Shown: positions 10,455 to 21,604 of the stretch, in pieces
How the letters are laid out: every line of letters begins with the position of its first letter
Position numbering within the stretch: the first letter of the stretch is position 1
Origin: Gymnopilus junonius
Taxonomy: Eukaryota; Basidiomycota; Agaricomycetes; Agaricales; Galerinaceae
Direction: 5' to 3'
Assembly (NCBI GenBank): GCA_015501075.1
Contig: JADNYJ010000042.1
Coordinates: 186,001 to 250,000, forward strand
DNA: 64,000 nucleotides
Position numbers and translations under genes: made by a program
The notes under the pieces: generated by a model
Told to the model about the DNA's origin: nothing
What the model saw: the letters and a program-made list of their open reading frames with translations, nothing else
Database searches by the model: none

Positions 10455-12237
10455 CTACAGCGGAGGAACCATCTCCAACAAGACACTCGAACACACGCCA
10501 TTGGACGGAAGGGGCGAGAATATGGGCGTAAGAGGATCAGCGACGCATGAAGCCCACACGTTAGATTGTCCATTGACAGCCAATACTGGTGGACCAATGA
10601 ATGGACCGAGAGGCAATAGTGGGTTTGGCTGGAATAGGAACATCAGCATGACGATCTTAAGAACTAGATTCCCTTACTCACCTGGGCGCACATTATGGGC
10701 GTATTGCTATCAACGAAATCCAGAAGTATAGGCCCACCCGGTGCTAGCACGTCCGCGAAACCTGCACTGAAGTCTCCAAGAGTGGTAGCTGAGAGGACAA
10801 AGCTGTGCGTTATAGATTGTAATGAGCTTCCTCCCTGTCCAGTCGTAAATGTGAGTTTATTATCATATTAGTACATAAATGAAAAGTACATACAGAGATT
10901 TCGAAAATCTGCTGATTTACAGGCCTGGTCATATTTCGGAAAACAGCGCCAAGGAGAGTGGGAGTTCCGCCGCCGGCTGAGGGTACCATTTGGAGGTTGA
11001 AGTTGAAATCGGGTACGCCTCCAGCTCCAGGGAACAATATAGCAGTCGTCAGACATTCAGAGGTGGGGATAGGCGTTGCCGTTGTATCTTGATATACGCG
11101 AGCGATTTCCAGCACCACAGAGTTCCGTGCTATCCGCCACGCAGACCATGTTACAGTCGAGTCTGGTGCTGGAGCGACCATGGACATGAACTGTGCGCAC
11201 CCTTCATGAAGGTCAGAAAGCTGAAATTGCGGCAAGATGGGTTTCATGGATGGGACGTACAGCATTCTTGCCGAATTCTAACCCGGCGAGTGGGAATCCA
11301 GCTGATTTGCAAGCTGAGGTACAGCTCTCAGCGCTTACACCGCTTGGGACCGTCAGTTCGGTGCCGATAACGCGTGGTTGGTTATCAGGGCGGTCCCTTG
11401 AAGATGATTGGTTAAGGTGCTGTTATGTATGAAGTTTACGTGCAAGAAACTCACACGAAGCAGCCTTTGTATTCGAATGTACCAACACTGGTCGCAATTG
11501 TAGGTGTGGGCGTTGGCGACGTTGTGGTTGTGGTCGTCGTGGTCGTGGTTGTGGTACCTTGGCTGAAGGAAGAGAATTTTGATTAATATTTTTTAAGGAA
11601 AGGAAGCAACGTTCAACTCACTGTTGGAAGATGGATATGGCGTTCGAACCGCCGCAAATTTCACTTGCGTCTCCAGTACAAGGCATGTTACAATTGGAGC
11701 TATCGATTGGAATTCCTGTAGATTCGATGATATTGTCGCAGTCTAGTTGACATATTAGGAGGTTCAAAAATATAGAGGAGTTGAAAATTCTCACAGCATT
11801 CCTGTTCAAGCAAGTCAGTTTCCAGCTTAAAATGAATGTAAAAAGACGGCATGTACTCTGGAGAATTCAACGCCAGCAAAATTGTATCCAGCTGGGGTGC
11901 AGAACGCGAGACATGACTCGATAGTCATGCCAGTGACATCTGTGAATGCAGCGGTGCTCAAGGTACGGGAGGAGGGTATGTCACTGAAGAAGGGGGAAAG
12001 GTGCTTTAATCACTAATGAGGAGAATAATTGCGAGAAACGGACCTATAACAACCAAAGGAAGACCATCCTGAAGGAAGGCTTCTGGACGATATCGACTGC
12101 TGAACATCCAACAACGGAGAGGCATTGACCTGTATATAAACGCGTCAGCAAACTGAAGTATTTCGATCACTATCAGACAATGGACGCACAATTGCGGCCG
12201 CGGCGGCGAGTACAAGGAAAAACTGAAATGAACTCAT
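10455..12237 (-). CDS. Secreted protein with two WSC domains
   Basis: WSC domains are Cys-rich carbohydrate-binding modules. The minus-strand gene begins with a signal peptide (MSSFQFFLVLAAAAAIVRPL, ATG at 12237). WSC domain 1 reads GWSSFGCYSDIPSSRTL, ESCLAFC, FAGVEFSRECYCDN and CNMPCTGDASEICGGSN, spliced through small introns near 11860, 11790 and 11620. A Thr-rich linker (run of Thr, 11520-11565) follows. WSC domain 2 reads FEYKGCFRDRPDN, ESCTSACKSAGF, LEFGKECYC and CNMVCVADSTELCGAGNRS, with at least two single-base breaks near 11265 and 11085. The C-terminal region (PDFNFNLQMVP, SITHSFVLSATTLGDFSAGF, QSNVWASCVADP) is of unknown fold and ends at 10455. Such proteins are extracellular or wall-bound. 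The double WSC plus C-terminal region is clear despite the breaks. Confidence 0.8.
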
Positions 12238-13870
12238 TATTGTTAGTCAGAAGAACGCGAGTTTGAAACTAGAGAACGAGTCCCGGCGGGTAGGAACTGA
12301 AGATGGAATATCAGCAGCAACTGGAACTTTATACGCATCAGATGGGCCATTGTTGACAGGACTGTTGAACATCTTGATTCTTGAACAGATTCATGATACG
12401 TTCTGTGAGAGAAATCCGAACATTTGTTGGAACATCCTTGCCAAGACCAATAGGTATGACATTGTCAACTGAGTTTGGCTGGATCGTACCTGGAGCGATG
12501 GAGTCAGGAAGTAGTGTTGAAAAGCACAAGTATGCGTACTCTGGTACATCTGTCTTTTGTCAGGTATTTATGTGATCAGATAGGTATGCCAAGAACAGCT
12601 TAAAGGTGTAATTGAGGGAATATCGAGGATTTATAGCCAGGCTATTTTTGGATCTTCTGGATCATCCCAAGGATGGCACTTGGATGGTGCCTAGAATTTA
12701 CCCAGAGACAATTCTTTTTTGATGTATTTGATATTCAGACAGGGGCAAGATGATATAAAGTTTTGTTAAATTGTTCATGTGAGGGTTTGTCTAGACACAT
12801 TCACGGGGAAGCTATGGGGTATAAAGCTAGTGGAAGGAGAAATGTAGAACGTCAATTTGTAAGAAATTTTGGAAATGAAATATGAGGCGCACTAGAAAGT
12901 TGAGAACTACGGGAATATCCATATCAAATGGACCGATTCACGAGAAAGGATCGCTCTAGACAGTATTTAACTATTGATATGACGGATTCATAGAGCAAAA
13001 CCGATCAGTCAATCTCAACGACCCGGTGGGTCCGTTTCTTGGCTTCAAAGCAGCCAACATAAACCCGCATCTCCTACGCCTAATCCGTTGGTTCCGGCAG
13101 CGGTGCAAGAGGTACAGTCATGGGGGGTCTCTAAGAAGGGTTGAATTGTATTCAGAGCTACAAGAAGAGTGGATCAGTGCCATTTTACGCCAAAAATATA
13201 AATTCAAACCTAAGTATGTCCTTTGCCGCTAACCCTGTGATAGACAAAGATTCGACCTCTGAGAACGTCGAGTCAGCAAAAGAAATTTGGTTCGGGCCTG
13301 GGTACGAACATGAGGCAAAGAATCAAGGTATAGCACCTTTCATAGAAAGAACCTCTTGTGCAGAACTAATCGGTACCAGAGTGCGCTGGCGAATGACCAG
13401 GTTGACACGGAACAACGCAGACGAAGGGATTGACAGTGAAAGAAGAGAAGTGAGTCGAGACCTCCAGGCTCTCGCGTGTTGATCATGATCTTCGCACGGC
13501 TGGGCCTTCTAATAATAGATCCTCTCCTTCCGGTGACAGATGCTCAGTCTTTTTGGTGCATTTAGCGCTCTTTTTAATTTAAGCTGGGACCGCCAACTAC
13601 AGGGTATCTAACCAATATTAACTTGTGCTGGTAAAGAATGAGTTCTCTTTAAATTTAGTGACCATACAGCAAACTGCATTGGACAGCGCCCTGGGATTAC
13701 ACTCTCCTGCATCTGCCTTCGGTTCAATTTCATGTTGCCCTTGTCGCAGATCTCTATCCACAACTGATAGAGTGTAAATTATATATACTAGTAGTACAAT
13801 AAATCTAGATCGTGAAGGAGTCTAAGACGACCAATACATAGATGAATAACTCATACAGTTCATGTAACCA
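12238..13870. other. Intergenic stretch, no supportable gene
   Basis: This lies between the start of the WSC gene and the end of the GPI-type gene. ORFs at 12263-12575 and 13026-13482 are short and show no motif. AT-rich around 12600-12900 and 13560-13860. The first 200-300 bases should hold the WSC gene promoter. Confidence 0.35.
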
Positions 13871-14948
13871 TTAGAAGACGTAAATACTCGTGGTCCCAAG
13901 GGCGACCCATGCACCAAACACTAGCACGCCAGATCGTAAGATGGAAGTGTAAATATATCTATAGCAGAGCTGGCTGTCGGAGAAGCAGAGTTCGTCGATG
14001 AATTGGAGGGAGTCGGGGTGGTCGGCAGTGTACTAGCACCCGTACTGCTTGCACCTGAAGATGGAAATGGGATGGTTGTTCCTGCACTCGTGTTGGCAAC
14101 ATTTAAGCTGTTTGAGCTGGAAGTCGTGGTTGAGCTATTTAAGCTGCTCGAGCCGGGTTCTGCAATCGTACGGCTGTGTACTGTAGAGGACATCAGGTCT
14201 CTTCTAGTTAAATGTTAGGAATAATTGAAAGCAGCAAAGAAAAAAAATTGCACGCCCTCCACTACGAATGGAATATGGAATTTGAATAAGAAAGGGTCAC
14301 ATGAAATTAATTAACGAGAACATTTGTGCAGTCCCATTCGGGTCCTCTGTCATATTACGATTCGGAGACGGTCCTTTTACAGTGAGCGAGATGGTATGTT
14401 GGGCAGTCGGGTCGAGGCCGGTCTTTGAGAAGAGCGTTGAACAAGTGAACGCCCGAGAGGGACGCATGTCATCAACACCTGTGGCTTGACCGTCGAGGGT
14501 GACGGTATAAACGGGAGAAATGTCATAAGCCAGAATTGATGTATATAGCGGAGCCCGTGCCGTAACTATCAGTCGTCTCTGCTCTGGAAAGAAGGGTAGG
14601 CGACCGCGGGCTTACCTTGGAATGTGAATGTTGCTCCTGCTTTGCCATCTAGATTTTGGCTTATAGTAACGCTTGAGGTGCATTGAGTTGGGAGATTATA
14701 ACACCCAGCTTGACCAGCTTGTACGTTCCCATTCGCATCGAGTTTACAGACGGAGACGTCTCTTGTCCCTTGGCTTGAGTACTAGTAGACAATTTCAACG
14801 AAATTAGGTGGCTGTCAGTGTTTGAAGAAAACGAGGAACGTACCATAATTGCTGGGTCAATGTCGACGACGGTGAAATTTTGATCTGCGAGGACTCTAGT
14901 TATAAGACACGCCAGCGGCGCGAGACTAGCGAATTCTGTGCTCGACAT
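13871..14948 (-). CDS. Secreted Ser/Thr-rich protein with hidden GPI-type tail
   Basis: The protein starts MSSTEFASLAPLACLITRVL at 14948, a signal peptide. After a short intron it reads YSSQGTRDVSVCKLDANGN and SSVTISQNLDGKAGATFTFQ. The next exon reads VTARAPLYTSILAYDISPVY, TVTLDGQATGVDD and HTISLTVKGPSPN. The last exon is a long Ser/Thr/Asn-rich stalk from 14193. As written, the frame stops at 13921 after SYDLAC. One base inserted near 13938 opens the frame SGVLVFGAWVALGTTSIYVF with stop at 13871, a hydrophobic end typical of GPI anchoring. The core resembles the agaric extracellular beta-sandwich proteins. The molecular role is unknown; the surface location is well supported. Confidence 0.68.
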
Positions 14949-15455
14949 AGTGTTTGTAAGGACAGCTGGTAAGAAACGAGTGTTGGGTATAAATAAGAGC
15001 TGATGTGAATGATGGAAGAGTTGATAAGTGATGTACGAAGGGTAATGAGTCGAAACAAATTGTGAGGGGAAACCCGGTTATTCATGTAACCGTTGTAAGT
15101 CACCCGGTTTCGACGCGCATTGCCTTCGTGATCGCCGACTCGGACGAAGGGAAATCGAGCTAAATCCGAGATAAATTCGGTAAATAATAGCACATAGAAA
15201 AAAGTGACCCTGTATAATCTTTTACAGGCAACTTCATTGTAAAACGTCTTTCGGTATTGCACATTCTAATTTGCCTTTCGGATCGTCTGATACTAGTTGA
15301 TATAATATTCGGAAATCGGGGTAAAGGTATACGTAACTACATTTTGTTAGATTGTTGAGGTGCAGAATTATACTTAATTATACTTATTTCGTACAACAAC
15401 ACGCAATGCAGTCATCTACCGACCACAACAAATCAAACCCAACTCTCCAAAACGC
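14949..15455. other. Intergenic stretch between two minus-strand genes
   Basis: Probably the promoter of the GPI-type gene (right of 14948) and the 3' flank of the LRR-like gene. The ORF at 14900-15262 is a shadow without motif. Confidence 0.35.
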
Positions 15456-16152
15456 TCACCTACCAAAGCCACAATGGTCCAAGCAAATCCTACACGGCTT
15501 CAGGAACTGCAATCGGTACCCCTTTTCCAAATTCATTCCTTCCATCTTCGCCAGCAAATCCCTTCGAACATCAGGAGAAGGCTTGGTACCATCAGATTCA
15601 AGAATGTGATATGTGAACGAGCCCTAGCCGATCCCGAAGATCTTCCCTCATTCCGATTCCGAGACCGAACCATGTTGAAAACGATATCTGGATCTCTAAG
15701 CATCGCGAGCGAGAGGGATTCAAGGCGAGAAAGTAAATCACCGTTCGCCATTTGCGCGAGGATCGGCAGTGGGACGCGGATTCCCGGTGGGAGAAAGAGT
15801 GATTTGAGCTTGGGCACTGCACGTAAGAGGGTCTCTAGCTGGGTGTAATCAGGCAGTAGAAGATTTGAACTTGACCCGCTATGGATATGAGCGCATAATG
15901 TGGGAGAGATGGAGAGGTCCATGAAGAGGAGCTGTTCGAGGGTGTTCGACGAGGAGGGGGAAATGGAAAGCCAGTGGGTGTAAGAGGGAAGTGCGGCGTC
16001 CCACTCGAATGGGTGCTGCTGGTCTGCCCATTCGACCCAGAGGGATGTGAGGGCGGGGAGGTGGATAGGGAGAAGGAAGGTGGGGAAGTGTTTCGTGTTG
16101 ATGAGACGTAGGTGTAATGAGGTGAGTGAGCGCATTTGGATTGGTTGGATCT

Positions 16153-16183
<31 letters not shown>

Positions 16184-16963
16184 ATGCGGGATGGGATTCG
16201 GACGTTGTTGAAGGCGATGAGTGGATCCAGTTATACAAAAGAAACCCGTTACTAGAGTATCACGCGATTGACGCATCATAGTCATGAACTGGTCGGGAGA
16301 TATACTTACTGCACCCAACTCGATGTTTGTCATTGGCTGCAAGGGTAAAACAGTAGTTAGAGGAGGAAAGGGATTCATAACATTAGAGCCTGAACGTCCA
16401 CGCGTAAAGGTGAAGCGGGAATGGACACCAAAAGTGGAACTGGGTTGGCCATTGAGATGGACGAAAGTGATGTTGACATCAGCTAGAGCAAGAAGAGAGG
16501 AATCGGGTAAACACTCGAGCAATTGAGAGTACACCGTAGGAGAAAGTAAGCAATCAAGGTAATGGAGACGGTCGATGTTGGGAAGTATGATCTCGTTCAC
16601 GATGTCAATCATGCCTCCTCCATACGTGAGATCCTCCACTCGAAAGTTGGTAATGTTCCCCAAACTCTGATCGACATTGAAGACAAAGCGGAATGATAGC
16701 TGAATGCACGAGCTCCGTTGGAGAAGGGATCGAAGCACGCTGGCTTGTTCATCTAGGTTATCGACGGCTTGAGGGAGGAATGTAAAAGAGGAAATTTCAG
16801 AGACGCAGTTGCCTGGAGGATTTCCCGAAAGATGAGTGCGCAGGATATCTGTCGAAAGCGGAAAAGTGATGGAGTGCTGGTTTTCCCTCGATTCACAGGA
16901 CATAGGATTGAGGGTGTCGAATGGATGAAGCAGGTGCATCTGGTTAGCGCGAGAAGCTGACAT
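15456..16963 (-). CDS. F-box/LRR-like protein with His and Gln tracts
   Basis: A 476-codon uninterrupted frame starts MSASRANQMHLLHPFDTL at 16963. It has LRR-like spacing of Leu in the second half (MRSLTSLHLRLINTKHF, LPALTSLWVEW, LETLLRAVPKLKSLFLPPGI, RLESLSLAML), as in the agaric F-box family, which supplies substrate receptors for SCF ubiquitin ligases. I see no clear F-box helix at the N-terminus, so the domain may lie in an unseen upstream exon or be absent. A His tract (seven) followed by Gln (five) near 16150-16190 is encoded by tandem ATG/CTG-type trinucleotides. The ORF ends in an odd way near 15533. One base added near 15600 continues as ESDGTKPSPDVRRDLLAKME to a stop at 15456, which I prefer. 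Confidence 0.55.
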
Positions 16964-17699
16964 TCTACACCAAGAAAAGAGGAACGCTGATTAGTTACTG
17001 AGGGCACTGTAAAGGAACGTTAACCTACTTGTCGTGATGAATATCGACTTGGAGGAACGGAGGGTGGGGCGAGAAAGTGGATGGAATTGAAAATCATCGC
17101 CGCGCTATATGTGACGGTTTTTGTTTACGTCGAAACCCTGGACGACGTATTCGACCAGTCACCAGATAAGACGGAGAGAATCGCTTCAACACCACGTTCA
17201 AGGGCGTCTTTTATATTCTTTGGCATTATTCCGAACCGAAATTGTGGACTGCGGCGACGAGTGGTATGATAAGTTTGCCTCGGATTGGACCTTGTTAGAT
17301 TAAATCCAGAGACAGGACATCCAGGAATCCGTAAGCGTCGTCCCGCTTTGGAACCCTCAATGGTCAGTCATCCGGCTTGTAAAAAAATGTAAAGCCGACG
17401 CAGTGGTTATCATGACATTTTTGGCGGACCCGAAGCCCAAATGGGCACCCTCCATCTTCTCTTACGCAGCTGATCGATGCGTGGCCCAAGGCTGTTCGAG
17501 GGTGTGCATCGTGTTTTGGGACATGTGGGAACTTGTTCGGCTCGTGAGTCTAGGTTCCTTGAGAATGCTCAGACTTGGAGGGTAAAGAAAGTGAGTTACA
17601 AAGATGTGCAGCGAGTCCAAGGAATGTAGAGAGGCTGAGGCAGCTTGGGCAGAGGCGGGCATTCTTCAGTAGTCATAGAAAACATCGGGTAAGGCGATC

Positions 17700-19450
17700 T
17701 TCCGCATCACAGTTCCTGTTAAATGCGCTGTCAACGATAGAACGTAAAGCTTCAATTCTTTGTACGATAACGGCATGACGTGTTGTTCCAGGATATTCAA
17801 GAATCCGTGAAGGGCGCATGCCGCACCCCTCCTACGTAGTGCTTCAAAGATGAGAAATAATCGGCATTGAATATTGAAGAAGGCGAGTAGCGGATTTACT
17901 CACCAGAGACATAGAATATCGAAAGCCGAGAATTTCATCCGAGTATGTCTTGAGTGATGGATCTATGTTGAGTGATATGCGGTACGGAGAAGAAAGCACG
18001 CAACCCTGAGCGAAGCATGATTTCAAATGAAACTCAAAATAAGGAGATGGGCGAATGGAGATGATTAGTGATGCAGGAGTTAGAAGGTTCAGGATCTCCA
18101 GCAAGTGAAGGTATGTCGACAGCAATGATAAGCATCGGAATTCATGTCTGGAGATAAAAATACTCAATTCTCTTGCTCAGAATGAGATCCAAAACCGCAT
18201 CATAAGTCCCGATTCCAAAAAGACAGAATATAAAGCAGACGATCAGAGAATGAGTGGCATTGAAAATTGGGTTTAATTAACCAATTGAAAGGTAGCCGGA
18301 ACGGTCACGTAAACGGATATCCACCCAAGCCCACCCAAGAGGAAGGTAGGGAGACACCAGAATGAATGCAGAGGCAATGAAGGAGAGAATGTAGAGTATA
18401 GTTTCTGTTCTGCGCAGCGAGACATACGCTCGTCGATAGTTTCGAGATGACTGGAAAGGTGCAAGGGGCTCGGGAGTCGGGAGTCGGGAAGAAATCGGAT
18501 TGACCGGTACCGACGATGCCGAACATGCCACAGCCGTAAGCAAACAAACGTCAATACTAGGCCTGAAAGTCTTTCTTCTGTTCACCGTCAACAACGTTGC
18601 ACACCCGTTCGACCCTCTAGACAGGATTGCGCTGTAGGGAGGTACTGATGCGCTATGTTTCGACCAATTCTCCATGTTTATGTCTCTTTTGGAGGAGAAA
18701 TATCAGTGAGTAAAGCCATTTTTGTGCAGCCATGTTGGTCTGATGTGTGCGTCATACAGCTTTCAGTTTGTCGCTATGGCATACGGGACTGCTTATGACT
18801 GTAGCGCAGCGGTGACGCTGTACCTTCATTCACCTCTTTTCTACACGACAAGTATTTGTCTTCCTCAACTTAGCTGAGGTCCCCTCAATGGTGGCGACTT
18901 TTCATCAAATTTCACGTATCACGCTGATCTTCCGATATAACTTCGATTTAAGATGGACCGACCTCTCCTCAATTGCTTCAGGCGACTCCGCTGCCCGCTG
19001 CCGCCAATGGGAAATTTTGGCGTACCGACTTCCTTTTCGTGAACTGCTTCGTGCTCAGTGCGGGATCAGTGGGATGTTCTTATCGTGCGCCATTTCCGCG
19101 CTTTTTTCCTCGACTACTGATCTCAATCTTTCCGTTACTCTAGTTTCTTTATGTTGAGCTCAGTTGTCCTCGTCTGCTCTGGACCTAACCTCGATCCGTC
19201 CAACATTGAGCCGGAACTGTGAGGCGACACAGGCGTAACTAGCATTCTCAAGGTCGGAACGGAAGTTACGACTCAGTTTCGGATTGTCTCCTCTTTCGCC
19301 ATTCCTTCTATTAGGTACGCAATTTTAACTCTTTCTTTCTTTCTTTCATTATATGTGTAATTGACTTTCGGTATTTTATGTAGTCAATTGACCTTAACTG
19401 CTGCTCGCAGTTGGAATCGCTTTACAGTAAGGTCATTATACTTCCTACGT
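17700..19450. repeat. Diverged direct repeat, copy A (left of the TPR-CHAT gene)
   Basis: The order of recognisable segments matches 26745-28680. Examples are CCTGTTAAATGC near 17716, the minus-strand membrane-protein exon at 18277-18540, GCGTCATACAGCT near 18750, CTTCCTCAACTTAGCTGAGG near 18860 and GTGTAATTGA near 19355. I estimate roughly two-thirds identity by eye, with many indels. Confidence 0.6.
17844..18675 (-). CDS. Putative membrane protein, paralogue A
   Basis: The best-conserved exon reads from MENWSKHSASVPPYSAILSR (18675) through VACSASSVPVNPISSRL, FQSSRNYRRAYVSLRR and ETILYILSFIASAFILVSPY to GWAWVDIRLRDRS, stopping at 18277. The copy at 27.4-27.8 kb conserves nearly every part of this (SSRNY, YV.LR..E, FI.S..L, LG.AW.DI.L.D), so the frame is real. 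Further exons toward 17844 (INIDPSLKTYSDEILGFRY) match FRIGLDVDPSIKTAWDGS in the other copy. At least one hydrophobic segment is present. I do not recognise the family. Exon borders are uncertain, and in-frame stops between exons suggest introns or decay. Confidence 0.45.
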
Positions 19451-21604
19451 CATCACTTGTTTTCTGACGCCCCCATGTTTCTGTATCCCAGAATATGGAG
19501 AGCTTCAGCTTCATCCGAAATCGCCGCCTCATCCACGCTGAACGGTTCACCATAGGCACCCTCAATTTATTCCACTGCTGCTTCATCATCAGCTATGTTC
19601 ATACCGATGTACGCCATCTGCTCATTACTCGCAGCCAATTTCGTGCAGTTTTCGATCTTTTCTTCATAGTACTCTTCTTCCTCTTTCTTCGCCCCCATTG
19701 TCCGGGAAAGGAGCGAAGATTGTGTGAGCGGGGACCAGCCAATGCGTGTTAAAGTGCTGCTTTCAATGACTAGCTAGTATTAGCACAAATGGTAGCTGAT
19801 CTTTTTTACATTCTTGTAACGTATTATGTCTCGTGTAACAGTTGCTCGTTAGGAATACTCGAATCCGATCCATTTGCTTTAACCAATGCGCATTTCATAT
19901 ACCCTAGCTATAATCGGTTCTTTTTTTGGTAGTCCTTTTCTTCCGTTCACTGTAAGGGTTGGAAGAATGGTGAGAGTGTCAATCTGAAGACAGCAACAGC
20001 TTTGAATAAGAGCTGACTCGAGAAATAACCGGTCATCAATTTACCATAACTTTTATTTTGTACTATAAATTTCAGTTCTGTAACGTTCACTAGTTCTGGA
20101 AACAGGATTTTCAGCAGCTACTCGGCTACATTCCGAATCCGAGACCGTACTGAAGCTATGTACGATACCCCAAGGATTGTCAAGTCACGTCTCAAGGCAT
20201 CACTGTGAGTCCTTTCCCTTCAATTGGTTTGGTATCTTTCGAAATTTGTCACAAGCTGATTCATGTTACTTTTATTCTTCGCTGACTTGATATTAGTAAT
20301 CCTTTTGATGTATGGTAATGTAACTACTAGCAATGTTTCTTTCTGCATCTTTTATCTGTATCCCAATTGTAAGATTGACCGTTCAAAGATTCGTAGGCGA
20401 TCTACACTGCTCGCCAGCATACTTATCTGACGAAATTAAAGCCTTATATTTGTTAACGGGGTCGTGTGTGTGAGTGGCTCTATTTGATAGCACATTTTGC
20501 ATTGCTATATCTTCAATAGCCTTGTGGGTTATTTCTTCCTTCCTTACGTGTGCTTTACATGAAGAGATTACTCTACTGCATATTTTGAATGACTAGGAAA
20601 TACCTAGCCAACGTAGTCTTTGAGCGACTAAGCATTGACTTACTTATGTCATGTTGACATCTGCCTCTATGACGCAACAGGAAGCTTTAGTTTACCATCC
20701 GTTATAAGTATCCGACACCAATGGGTGCCGCATAACAATATTTGGAAAGTGGTCTGGTCAAAGTTTGTCCGTATCGTTATACTAAGTCAGAAGATTTCAT
20801 GAATCGTGACCGTAATGTTTTCCCTATTCTCTACCTATGTATTTAGCCATATCCGGATGTTCTGTAATACTTCTATCCAAGTTCTATTATACTAGTGTCA
20901 TGAAGGAGGGAGAGGGAGGGAGGTACGAAGCATTGTTGAGTGGAGAGTTGTCTAACCTTATCAACCCAAGGCCCCGTGAGAAAATCCACCTACCAGGAGC
21001 TCAGTACGCCAACCAGTTCACCCGCACCTGCCGGCAGCCAATGCAATCCAGATCAAAATCCAAGGCAAGCCTACGAAAAGTTCTAATCTGACAACTCTTA
21101 TCGATCTTGGAAGGTGGTTTTTGGAGCAGGATGGAGAGTGCGAAGGTGACCGCTGCTGTTCATGCCACGTCAAATGGAGGAACAGATTATGGTGAGGTGT
21201 CGGAGGCTTATGACGCTCTTAAGGTCACCTCGGTATCGGTAGTAATGTGAGGGTTGCAGACGGTTTGGAGTTCGTCCTTCCGCCCTTGGATGCGAGGTCA
21301 TTTTTGGGAGGGAGCAGCGTAAGATGGACTGCTGGTTGGAGAAGGTGCGAGACAGTGACGATATTAGAGCCGCTCAGACGATTCTCTAACAGACCCTAGA
21401 TTTCACATCCCAAAATTTCTTGTAATTTGTTTATCGGTCGAGTCTGCACAAAAATTCCATCTGAAAATTGTCCATTTCGACGCCTTTGCCTACTGAAGCG
21501 TGGACCAGCTTCTTTCTAACATTCCCTTCCAAAGCCTTCCATATTGGATACACAGCCCATGCGTATGGTTCCTACTGCTTGTTACTTCCTAGACTATTTA
21601 ACAC
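19451..21604. other. Gene-poor stretch
   Basis: T-rich sequence with short ORFs only (19495-19752, 20837-21091). The first part may continue the diverged repeat. No supported gene, RNA or terminal repeats. It lies 3' of the TPR-CHAT gene. Confidence 0.35.
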
